Assembly: GCA_021774015.1 (NCBI GenBank)
Contig: JAJFJO010000098.1
Coordinates: 1 to 7,007, forward strand
Length of the DNA stretch: 7,007 bases
Reading direction: 5' to 3'
Source: Gammaproteobacteria bacterium
GTDB taxonomy: Bacteria; Pseudomonadota; Gammaproteobacteria; Coxiellales; Coxiellaceae
This document shows, piece by piece, positions 1-6,436 of the stretch (position 1 is the first letter of the stretch; the number at the start of each line of letters is the position of its first letter). The notes beneath the pieces are model-generated. The model did not search any database. It had not been told where the DNA came from and was given only the letters and a program-made list of their open reading frames with translations. The position numbers and the translations under genes were made by a program.

Positions 1-51
1 AATAGGATAAACCCTTTAACAGGATTACTGGAATGGCTATATTTTGCATAA
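1..51 (+). CDS. Possible 3' end of an unrecognised upstream gene (partial)
   Basis: Frame 1 is open from the window edge and ends at TAA 49-51, giving about 16 residues that finish in a hydrophobic, aromatic-rich tail (NPLTGLLEWLYFA). The other two plus frames contain early stops. The stretch is too short to identify a family, and an open run of this length can occur by chance. A competing reading is the minus strand, where an ATG at 49-47 opens leftwards to the edge. If the plus-strand reading is right, the upstream gene runs in the same direction as miaB and stops 57 nt before it. Confidence 0.25.
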   Translation, partial: NRINPLTGLLEWLYFA

Positions 52-72
52 CCTTCAACAAACGTCTAAAAT
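44..72 (+). promoter_or_regulatory. Candidate sigma70-type promoter for miaB operon
   Basis: A TTGCAT hexamer at 44-49 and a TAAAAT hexamer at 67-72 are separated by exactly 17 nt. The -10 matches consensus at 5 of 6 positions and the -35 at 3 of 6. Transcription would start near 79-80 and leave a leader of about 30 nt before the miaB start at 109. It overlaps the putative end of the upstream reading frame. It was found by eye in AT-rich DNA, so chance resemblance is quite possible. Confidence 0.35.
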
Positions 73-108
73 TGCCGGCTACACTTATATAGAAACATTG
101 GAACACAT

Positions 109-1452
109 ATGATGAAAGCTGAATTAGAAAACAAAAAACGCTTATTTATCAAGACCTTTGGCTGCCAAATGAATGAATACGACACCCAAAAAATGGCAGA
201 TGTCCTCAAGGCTTCTCACGGTATGGAGCTCACTCAAGCAGCAGAAGATGCCGATGTGGTACTACTCAACACATGCTCGATCCGTGAAAAGGCTCAAGAA
301 AAGGTGTTTTCTGACTTGGGTCGCTGGCGCAAACTTAAAGCTATTAAGCCTGATTTAGTGATTGGTGTTGGTGGCTGTGTGGCTAGCCAAGAAGGCGATG
401 GTATTATCAAAAGAGCGCCTTATGTTGATTTGATATTTGGCCCGCAAACCTTGCATCGTTTGCCAGAACTGCTTAATCAAGCCTTAAAAACAAAAAAACC
501 AGCCGTCGATATCAGCTTTCCGGAGATTGAAAAATTTGATCATTTACCTGCTCCACAGGCCGATGGCCCTACTGCCTTTGTATCTATTATGGAAGGCTGC
601 AGTAAATATTGCACTTACTGCGTCGTGCCTTATACGCGCGGTGAAGAAATTAGCCGACCCTTCGATGATGTTATTGCTGAGATTGTAACCCTCAGCGAGC
701 AAGGTGTTAAAGAAATTAATTTACTCGGTCAAAATGTCAATGATTATCGCGGGCTTATGCACGATGGCAACATTGCCGATCTTGCTTTGTTAATTCACTA
801 CGTTGCTGCGGTTGACGGTATTGAACGCATTCGCTTTACAACCTCACACCCCACCGCTTTTTCAGACAACTTAATTGATGCCTATGCAGAAGAACCCAAA
901 TTGGCAAATCATTTACATTTACCCGTACAGGCTGGTTCTGATCGTATTCTTTCCGCCATGAAACGCAATTACACTGTATTAGAATATAAATCTAAAATTC
1001 GCAAGCTTCGCAAGGTTCGCCCCGATATTAGTTTATCAACTGATATTATCGTTGGTTTCCCTGGCGAAACGGATGAAGATTTTGCAGCAACAATGAAGCT
1101 CGTTGAAGACATCGGCTTTGATCATTCATTTAGTTTTATCTATAGCGCGCGCCCAGGAACACCCGCTGCCAACCTGCCTGATGATATCCCTTTAGAGGTC
1201 AAAAAACAGCGTTTGGCTATTTTACAGGGGCGATTGCTGCAACAAGAGCTCGCGATTAGTGAAACGATGATTGATACAATACAACCTATATTGGTAACTG
1301 GCCCGTCGAAGAAAAACCCCAATGAATTACGCGGACGCACCGAAAATAATCGCGTTGTTAATTTTGCCGGCAACTCGGAGTTGATCGGACAGATTATTTC
1401 CGTAAAGATTACTGAAGTGCGACCCAACTCATTGCGCGGAGAGCTGACCTAA
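109..1452 (+). CDS. miaB: MiaB, tRNA-2-methylthio-N6-dimethylallyladenosine synthase
   Basis: This radical-SAM methylthiotransferase converts i6A37 to ms2i6A37 in tRNAs that read UNN codons, using two [4Fe-4S] clusters in the cytoplasm. The N-terminal MTTase domain (about residues 11-125) carries the three cluster cysteines C19 (FGCQMN), C56 (NTCSIR) and C90 (GGC). The radical-SAM core follows, with the CxxxCxxC motif at C164, C168 and C171 and the typical LLGQNVN segment after it. A TRAM RNA-binding domain occupies roughly 380-443. At 447 residues it is close to full family length (E. coli about 474) with no key residue missing. Two adjacent ATGs (109 and 112) are possible starts; a weak GGA at 100-102 suits either. 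The next gene, ybeZ, starts 33 nt after the stop, the usual gammaproteobacterial arrangement. Confidence 0.97.
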   Translation: MMKAELENKKRLFIKTFGCQMNEYDTQKMADVLKASHGMELTQAAEDADVVLLNTCSIREKAQEKVFSDLGRWRKLKAIKPDLVIGVGGCVASQEGDGIIKRAPYVDLIFGPQTLHRLPELLNQALKTKKPAVDISFPEIEKFDHLPAPQADGPTAFVSIMEGCSKYCTYCVVPYTRGEEISRPFDDVIAEIVTLSEQGVKEINLLGQNVNDYRGLMHDGNIADLALLIHYVAAVDGIERIRFTTSHPTAFSDNLIDAYAEEPKLANHLHLPVQAGSDRILSAMKRNYTVLEYKSKIRKLRKVRPDISLSTDIIVGFPGETDEDFAATMKLVEDIGFDHSFSFIYSARPGTPAANLPDDIPLEVKKQRLAILQGRLLQQELAISETMIDTIQPILVTGPSKKNPNELRGRTENNRVVNFAGNSELIGQIISVKITEVRPNSLRGELT

Positions 1453-1476
1453 CGTCAACTAATTTAACGCATAAAA

Positions 1477-1488
1477 GGAATTATTTTG
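1477..1488 (+). promoter_or_regulatory. Ribosome binding site fixing the TTG start of ybeZ
   Basis: An A-rich AAAAGGAA (1473-1480) ends six nucleotides before the TTG at 1486-1488. In this frame the preceding in-frame stop is TAA at 1465-1467, and no ATG or GTG lies between it and the TTG. The TTG is therefore the best supported initiator, and the protein then begins at the normal family N-terminus. Confidence 0.7.
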
Positions 1489-2466
1489 ACTAAACCAAAA
1501 ACACACAAACACCTAATATTAGAGCCTGACGATCACCATCGGCTCGCCAACCTTTGCGGCACGCTAAACGAAAATTTATTATTAATAGAACGTCATCTCG
1601 GCGTTGAAATTAACAACCGCGGCAATGAGTTTGAGTTGTTTGGAATTCCTTCCTCATTAGATATTGCGTGCGACACCTTGGTGCAACTTTATAAAGACAC
1701 TGAAGATACCGACGTTATCACCAACCAACACGTACAATTGGTTTTAAAATCCATGTCGGTCGAACAAGAATTAATAGCCCCTGCTGATAAAGAGAAATTA
1801 TCACAAGCTACATTACATCTATCACGTGCAACCATCGTACCACGCACCCTGAATCAGCGGCACTATATCAATACGATCCATAATAATGATATTAGTTTTG
1901 GTATTGGGCCTTCTGGCACCGGCAAAACATTTATTGCAGTAGCTTGCGCCGTTGCCGCCTTAGAAAACGAACAAGTGAGTCGCATCGTGTTGGTGCGCCC
2001 CGCTGTTGAGGCAGGCGAAAGTTTAGGGTTTTTACCCGGTGATTTAGCTCAAAAAGTAGATCCCTACCTGCGCCCTCTTTACGATGCACTATTTGAAACG
2101 CTGGGCGTTGAGAAAACCGCAAAATTATTAGAAAAGGGTGTTATAGAAATTGCTCCTTTAGCGTTTATGCGCGGCCGTTCCTTAAACGATTCTTTTGTCA
2201 TTATGGATGAAGGTCAAAACAGCACAAAAGATCAAATGAAAATGTTTTTAACCCGCATTGGTTTTGGTTCTAAAGCTGTGATCACAGGCGATATCACACA
2301 AGTGGATTTACCGAATAAAACTGCGTCAGGGTTGCGTCATGCCACATCTCTTTTGCGCGACATACAAGAGATAGAATTTACATTTTTTACGTCTATCGAT
2401 GTGGTGCGTCACCCACTCGTACAATGCATTGTTGAAGCCTATGAACATGAAGGTGAGCAGCCATGA
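1486..2466 (+). CDS. ybeZ: YbeZ, PhoH-like P-loop ATPase
   Basis: This is a cytoplasmic PhoH-family NTPase of the YbeZ type; the family is known as a partner of the endoribonuclease YbeY in rRNA/ribosome processing. About residues 1-110 form the KH-like N-terminal region seen in YbeZ proteins. The PhoH core then shows Walker A G141-PSGTGK-T148 and Walker B VIMDEGQN (residues 238-245, with D241 and E242). The length of 326 residues is close to the roughly 346 of E. coli YbeZ. It begins at TTG 1486 behind an AAAAGGAA box. Its TGA overlaps the ATG of ybeY as ATGA (2463-2466), so the two products are probably made by coupled translation, which fits a physical partnership. The name PhoH is historical; phosphate regulation should not be assumed. 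In E. coli the ybeZYX-lnt operon is under heat-shock control, but I see no clear heat-shock promoter in the 33-nt gap here. Confidence 0.95.
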   Translation: MTKPKTHKHLILEPDDHHRLANLCGTLNENLLLIERHLGVEINNRGNEFELFGIPSSLDIACDTLVQLYKDTEDTDVITNQHVQLVLKSMSVEQELIAPADKEKLSQATLHLSRATIVPRTLNQRHYINTIHNNDISFGIGPSGTGKTFIAVACAVAALENEQVSRIVLVRPAVEAGESLGFLPGDLAQKVDPYLRPLYDALFETLGVEKTAKLLEKGVIEIAPLAFMRGRSLNDSFVIMDEGQNSTKDQMKMFLTRIGFGSKAVITGDITQVDLPNKTASGLRHATSLLRDIQEIEFTFFTSIDVVRHPLVQCIVEAYEHEGEQP

Positions 2467-2945
2467 GCGTCATCACCGTTATATTAGACAATGCACAAGA
2501 CACTTATTCAACACCCACGATTGAAGACTTTCAACTATGGGTAGACACTGCGACGCAATCAGCCAATATCTCCATTGCTGATAGTATTGAGGAAATTTGC
2601 ATTCGAATTATCAGCAGCAAAGAAAGTGCATCACTTAATGAAACCTTCCGCCACAAAACCGGCCCCACCAACGTGCTCTCTTTTCACTATGAACCAACAC
2701 CTGAGCTACCACCCGAAACACTGGGTGACCTCGCCATCTGCGCAGAGCTTGTTGAGCAAGAAGCCCAGACACAACATAAATCTCTGAAAGCACATTGGGC
2801 TCACTTAACCTTGCATGGCGTGTTACACTTATTGGGCTTTGATCATATCAAAGATGAAGATGCGAACACGATGGAACAATTAGAAATATCGATGATGAAC
2901 ACACTGAATTATCCTAACCCTTACGAAGAGCTCACTCATGACTGA
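2463..2945 (+). CDS. ybeY: YbeY, rRNA maturation endoribonuclease
   Basis: YbeY is a zinc-dependent single-strand endoribonuclease needed for 16S rRNA 3'-end maturation and late 70S quality control. The signature H3XH5XH motif is intact as HGVLHLLGFDH, with the metal-binding histidines at 118, 122 and 128. Another hallmark, the NETFRHKTGPTNVLSF segment with conserved Arg and TNVLSF, lies upstream at about residues 59-74. At 160 residues it has typical length. The ATG overlaps the ybeZ stop (ATGA), and an AAGGTGA box at 2450-2456 inside ybeZ serves as ribosome binding site. Its own 3' end overlaps the corC start by 8 nt. The N-terminal 50 residues are weakly characteristic, as is usual in this family. 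Confidence 0.96.
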   Translation: MSVITVILDNAQDTYSTPTIEDFQLWVDTATQSANISIADSIEEICIRIISSKESASLNETFRHKTGPTNVLSFHYEPTPELPPETLGDLAICAELVEQEAQTQHKSLKAHWAHLTLHGVLHLLGFDHIKDEDANTMEQLEISMMNTLNYPNPYEELTHD

Positions 2946-3774
2946 TGATATTGAATCTCATAAATCTTGGTTTGAACGTTTAAGCCACGCACTACTGCGC
3001 GAACCGAAAGATCGCGAGCAACTTATTGAACTGCTCCATGACGTCACCGAGCGTCAACTCATAGACCACGAGGCCTTGAGCATGATTGAGGGTGTATTAC
3101 AGGTATCTGAAATGCAAGTGCGCGATGTTATGGTCCCTCGCCCGCAAATGGTAGTCGTCGAGGGCGATGAAACACCTTTGCACGCCCTACCCATCATCAA
3201 AGAATCCGCACACTCACGCTTTCCTGTTATTGGAGAAAGCCGTGATGAAATCCTAGGGATTTTATTAGCGAAAGATTTATTGAAAATAGATTTACAAAAC
3301 CCGACTCAAACTATTCGTGATTTGCTTAGACCTGCAACGTTTATTCCTGAAAGCAAACGTCTCGATGTATTACTCAAAGAATTTCGTCAAAACCGTAACC
3401 ACATGGCGATTGTTGTCGATGAGTACGGTGGTATAGCAGGCTTAGTCACTATTGAAGATGTGCTTGAAGAAATCGTCGGCGACATTGAAGATGAAACTGA
3501 CATCGCAGAAGAAGAACCTAGCATCAAACAGGTCAACGATAATGAATATCTTGTGAAAGCATTAACTGAAATCGAAGACTTTAACGCCTATTTTGGCACG
3601 GATTATGAAAATGAAAATTTTGATACGATCGGCGGTATCGTATTGCATCATTTCAGTCACTTGCCAAAACCTGGCGAGGCTCTCGTCCTGGATAATTTTC
3701 AAGTTACCGTTGTACAAGCAACCAGCCGCGGAATTACTTTATTGCGATTTAATAAACAAGAGGAATCTCAATAG
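2938..3774 (+). CDS. corC: CorC/YbeX, CBS-domain protein linked to Mg2+/Co2+ efflux
   Basis: The protein carries a tandem CBS pair (Bateman module) at about residues 62-121 and 129-186, introduced by the typical QVRDVMVPRPQM segment and ending with DEYGGIAGLVTIEDVLEEI. A C-terminal CorC/HlyC transporter-associated domain follows (about 194-274). At 278 residues, with no hydrophobic N-terminal DUF21 domain, it is the short soluble CorC/YbeX form (E. coli 292), not the membrane CNNM-like paralogue. The family is associated genetically with CorA-dependent magnesium/cobalt efflux, and in E. coli YbeX also with ribosome metabolism; the exact biochemical role is unsettled. The ATG at 2938 lies 8 nt inside the end of ybeY, with a modest AAGAG box at 2926-2930. 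Its TAG shares one base with the GTG of lnt. Confidence 0.95.
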   Translation: MTDDIESHKSWFERLSHALLREPKDREQLIELLHDVTERQLIDHEALSMIEGVLQVSEMQVRDVMVPRPQMVVVEGDETPLHALPIIKESAHSRFPVIGESRDEILGILLAKDLLKIDLQNPTQTIRDLLRPATFIPESKRLDVLLKEFRQNRNHMAIVVDEYGGIAGLVTIEDVLEEIVGDIEDETDIAEEEPSIKQVNDNEYLVKALTEIEDFNAYFGTDYENENFDTIGGIVLHHFSHLPKPGEALVLDNFQVTVVQATSRGITLLRFNKQEESQ

Positions 3775-3776
3775 TG
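3759..3776 (+). promoter_or_regulatory. Ribosome binding site and GTG start of lnt (TAGTG overlap)
   Basis: AGAGGA at 3759-3764 lies nine nucleotides before GTG 3774-3776. The corC stop TAG (3772-3774) and the GTG share one G, so a ribosome finishing corC can restart on lnt almost without moving. Starting here gives the family N-terminus directly at the first membrane segment. Confidence 0.7.
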
Positions 3777-5231
3777 CGCCTGCTCATTGTCCTGATTGCT
3801 GGTGCACTACTTCCACTAGCCTTTGCGCCAATTAATATTTACTCATTATCTTTTTTTTCACTGGCTACCCTCTGTTATTTCTGGATGGACGCAAAACCGT
3901 CACAGGCTTTTTGGACCGGCTTGGTTTATGGCATCGGTTTTTTTTCTGTCGGCGTTTCTTGGGTTTTTATTAGCATCAACACATACGGCAACACGCCTCT
4001 ACTCATTTCCATTGTAATGACCGCTTTGTTTATTTTAATCTTCAGTGTCTATATAGCCTTGCAAGGCTGGATAGTGCGCCGCTTTTTTCATCACAGCAGC
4101 AATGCTATTTTTTGTTTATGTGTATTTCCGGCCATGTGGGTGATTTGGGAATGGGTGCGCGCAACAGCATTCACCGGCTTTCCTTGGCTGCTAATTGGCT
4201 ACACACAAATGAGCACACCCTTGAAAGGTTTTGCTCCCATTATTGGCGTCTATGGCGTTTCATTAATCGTTGCCTTTATTGGCGGCTGTTTGGTGTTGTT
4301 ATTGCGGAGCAACCCCATCCGTATAAAAATAATAAGTGCTGGTTTTATCTTTGCATTTATTCTTGCTGGCTGGGTACTCAAGCCGATCCAGTGGACCAAA
4401 CCTATTGGCACACCCATTACCACCAGTTTAATTCAAGGCAATGTTGCCCAAACCATGAAATGGGAACCACAACACTTAACGAATATCTTAAACAAATACA
4501 AACACCTAACTGAACAACACTGGAAAAGCCGCTTAATCATATGGCCCGAAGCCGCGATTCCTGCTTTCCCACAAGATGTACAGGGCTTTATCAACCAAAT
4601 TAACCAAGCTGCTAAAACAAAAGGCGTGTATCTTATTGCCGGCCTGCCAATGGCCAACACGATCACTCAAAAATATTACAATGGTTTGCTGATGATGGGC
4701 GCCGGATCGGGCCAGTATTTGAAGCGCCATTTAGTCCCCTTTGGTGAATACATGCCCCTACAATTTTTGTTTAATTGGTTTATTAAATATTTCAACGTCC
4801 CCATGTCTAACTTTTCTGCTGGGCCTTACCATCAAGCACCATTAAAAGTAGATAGCTTTAATATTGCACCTTTTATTTGCTATGAAATTGCTTACCCTTC
4901 ATTAGTGCTAGACTCTGCGGAAAACGCACAAATGCTATTGTTAATTGTCGATGACAGTTGGTTTGGCAATTCACTTGCGCCCTACCAACACATCCAAATG
5001 GCACAAATGCGTTCTCTGGAAACTGGGCGCTATACGTTAGTGAGCACTAATACCGGTGTCACTACCTTCATTAACCCCAAAGGAAAAATGCTGATCACGG
5101 CACCACTGGATAAAACAGAAGTCATTACTCACGATGTAATTGCAATGGCTGGTAAAACACCGCTGATGATCTGGCGTTACTATCCTGTTATTTTTATAAT
5201 GCTGCTGATGTTATTAGCCGGTTGTTTTTAA
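3774..5231 (+). CDS. lnt: Lnt, apolipoprotein N-acyltransferase
   Basis: This inner-membrane enzyme performs the last step of lipoprotein maturation: it moves an acyl chain from a phospholipid to the free amino group of the N-terminal diacylglyceryl-cysteine, on the periplasmic side. About seven hydrophobic segments occupy residues 2-203, including the conserved EWVRATAFTGFPWLLIGY stretch (126-143). A nitrilase/CN-hydrolase domain follows (about 214-455) with the full catalytic triad: E259 in IIWPEA, K317 in LKRHLVPFGEY and C369 in ICYEIAYPS. A final membrane helix lies at about 463-484. The 485 residues compare with 512 in E. coli, so it appears complete. It starts with GTG overlapping the corC stop and closes the conserved miaB-ybeZYX-lnt cluster. 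No terminator follows it; its TAA runs straight into the Shine-Dalgarno of the next gene. Confidence 0.97.
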   Translation: MRLLIVLIAGALLPLAFAPINIYSLSFFSLATLCYFWMDAKPSQAFWTGLVYGIGFFSVGVSWVFISINTYGNTPLLISIVMTALFILIFSVYIALQGWIVRRFFHHSSNAIFCLCVFPAMWVIWEWVRATAFTGFPWLLIGYTQMSTPLKGFAPIIGVYGVSLIVAFIGGCLVLLLRSNPIRIKIISAGFIFAFILAGWVLKPIQWTKPIGTPITTSLIQGNVAQTMKWEPQHLTNILNKYKHLTEQHWKSRLIIWPEAAIPAFPQDVQGFINQINQAAKTKGVYLIAGLPMANTITQKYYNGLLMMGAGSGQYLKRHLVPFGEYMPLQFLFNWFIKYFNVPMSNFSAGPYHQAPLKVDSFNIAPFICYEIAYPSLVLDSAENAQMLLLIVDDSWFGNSLAPYQHIQMAQMRSLETGRYTLVSTNTGVTTFINPKGKMLITAPLDKTEVITHDVIAMAGKTPLMIWRYYPVIFIMLLMLLAGCF

Positions 5232-5248
5232 GGAGGCGATAAATTATG
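5229..5248 (+). promoter_or_regulatory. Near-consensus Shine-Dalgarno overlapping the lnt stop
   Basis: TAAGGAGG at 5229-5236 combines the lnt stop codon TAA (5229-5231) with a full AGGAGG core, followed by nine nucleotides and ATG 5246-5248. By inspection it is the strongest ribosome binding site in the window. It suggests that the ATP-grasp gene is translated efficiently from the lnt transcript. Confidence 0.8.
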
Positions 5249-6394
5249 GAACAAAAAAATATTCTTATTACAGGCGCACGCTCTTTCACTGCATTAGAAC
5301 TAGCACGCCAAATGAATTCTCAGGGTCAGCGCATCTTCGTTGCAGATAGCAGCAAGTGGTACTTAACACGCTTCTCCAACACCATTGAAAAAGCGTTCAC
5401 CGTTGCCAGCGCCAGATTTGAATCTGAATTATTCGCACAAGACATCGCACGCATTGTAGCCGAAGAAAAAATTGATTTAATTATCCCTAGTTTTGAGGAA
5501 GTATTTTATTTGGCAAAATGCCGCGATCGCCTTCCAACATCGTGCCAGCTGTTTACAGAGTCGTTAGAACTGTTGCTTGAGCTGCACGATAAAAACACGT
5601 TAATTAAAAAATTAGACTCTTTTGGTTTACCCACACCGATAACCACATTAATTAAAGATCCTGAAGACTTAAAATCACTAACCCCCAAACACAGCTACGC
5701 ACTCAAACCCGTGTTTTCACGCGCTGCCACAAAAGTTATTAAGTTTACGCCTGGCGATACAATCCCCACATTGGATATTACTGAAAACAACCCTTGGCTC
5801 GCTCAAGAATGGTTAGAGGGTCAACGCTTTTGTACTTATAGCGTCTGCCATAACGGCAAAATCACAGCCAATGCTATTTATCCCGTACAATATTCTATCG
5901 ATGATTATTCGTGCCTGTATTTCGAAGCGGTGCAACACCCTGAGATTTTGGAGTGGTTGAGAAACGTTGCAGCGAAATTACAATTCACCGGCCAAATTGC
6001 TTTTGACATTATCGTGCGTGACAACACGCTCTACGCAATCGACTGCAATCCTCGCGCCACTAGCGGCCTGCATTTGTTTAGCAATGAAGATCAAATCACC
6101 GAAGCATTTTTCAATCCAAGTGCTGATTTAATTGAGCCTCAACCAGGAGCCGCCAAACAAATTGCAATTGCCATGTTGATGTATGGCCACAAAACCTCAG
6201 TAGATCTAGCCAAACCCGAAGGTTTTTTCAAAACCTGGCTTAAAACAAATGATGTAATTTATAGCAAGCTCGATAAAAAACCATTCGTTATGCAGTTTTG
6301 GGGCTTTGTGCATTACTGGGGCCAAGCATTAAAACTAAGAATGCGTTTGCCCGAAATGTTTTATCGCGATCTCGAATGGAATGGGGAGTTATAG
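5246..6394 (+). CDS. ATP-grasp domain ligase of unknown substrate
   Basis: ATP-grasp enzymes activate a carboxylate as an acyl-phosphate and join it to an amine, thiol or other nucleophile. The N-terminus has a Rossmann-like pre-ATP-grasp fold (about 1-110; ILITGARSFTALELAR at 6-21). It is followed by the HDKNTLIKKLDSFGLPTP entry (114-131), the ATP-binding lysine K154 in ALKPVFSR, the hinge-type EWLEGQ (188-193), and the metal-site strand with D254 (AFDIIV) and N268/R270 (DCNPRA). The catalytic elements therefore look intact over 382 residues. It resembles the stand-alone, carbamoyl-phosphate-synthase-like ATP-grasp proteins, not biotin carboxylase, D-Ala ligase or PurK/PurT, but I cannot name its substrate. 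The tail of about 90 residues, ending in DLEWNG, is outside the catalytic core. It lies 14 nt after lnt on the same strand, so cotranscription is likely. Confidence 0.85.
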   Translation: MEQKNILITGARSFTALELARQMNSQGQRIFVADSSKWYLTRFSNTIEKAFTVASARFESELFAQDIARIVAEEKIDLIIPSFEEVFYLAKCRDRLPTSCQLFTESLELLLELHDKNTLIKKLDSFGLPTPITTLIKDPEDLKSLTPKHSYALKPVFSRAATKVIKFTPGDTIPTLDITENNPWLAQEWLEGQRFCTYSVCHNGKITANAIYPVQYSIDDYSCLYFEAVQHPEILEWLRNVAAKLQFTGQIAFDIIVRDNTLYAIDCNPRATSGLHLFSNEDQITEAFFNPSADLIEPQPGAAKQIAIAMLMYGHKTSVDLAKPEGFFKTWLKTNDVIYSKLDKKPFVMQFWGFVHYWGQALKLRMRLPEMFYRDLEWNGEL

Positions 6395-6422
6395 CGCCCT
6401 TCTTATCCTCACCAGTTTTTTT
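6382..6422 (+). terminator. Weak candidate rho-independent terminator
   Basis: TGGGGAG (6382-6388) can pair with CTCACCA (6408-6414) with one internal G/A mismatch and a 19-nt loop, followed after one G by seven T residues (6416-6422). It spans the ATP-grasp stop at 6392-6394. The long loop and mismatch make the hairpin poor. The T tract and its position at the end of the operon are the main arguments for it. Confidence 0.25.
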
Positions 6423-6436
6423 CCAATCCCCCCTAT

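Noticed and set aside
1..49. Minus-strand frame opening at ATG 49-47 and running off the left edge (divergent gene)
   Set aside because: Only about 16 codons are visible, the GAAGG box is just two bases from the ATG, and the plus strand offers an equally good open frame. Neither can be proved; I list only the plus-strand option at low confidence.
1140..1427. Minus-strand open frame of 95 codons inside miaB
   Set aside because: It is antisense to the conserved end of the radical-SAM domain and the TRAM domain of MiaB, shows no recognisable motif, and is explained as a shadow of the real gene.
4112..4513. Plus-strand open frame of 133 codons inside lnt
   Set aside because: It lies in another frame across the membrane segments and the start of the catalytic domain of Lnt, has no family features, and its composition (many Cys, His and Trp) is typical of an out-of-frame reading.
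5246..6394. Assigning the ATP-grasp protein as carbamoyl-phosphate synthase, biotin carboxylase or D-Ala-D-Ala ligase
   Set aside because: It is one 382-residue ATP-grasp unit, much shorter than the carbamoyl-phosphate synthase large chain; I could not see biotin carboxylase or D-Ala ligase signature segments, and neighbours do not support those pathways.
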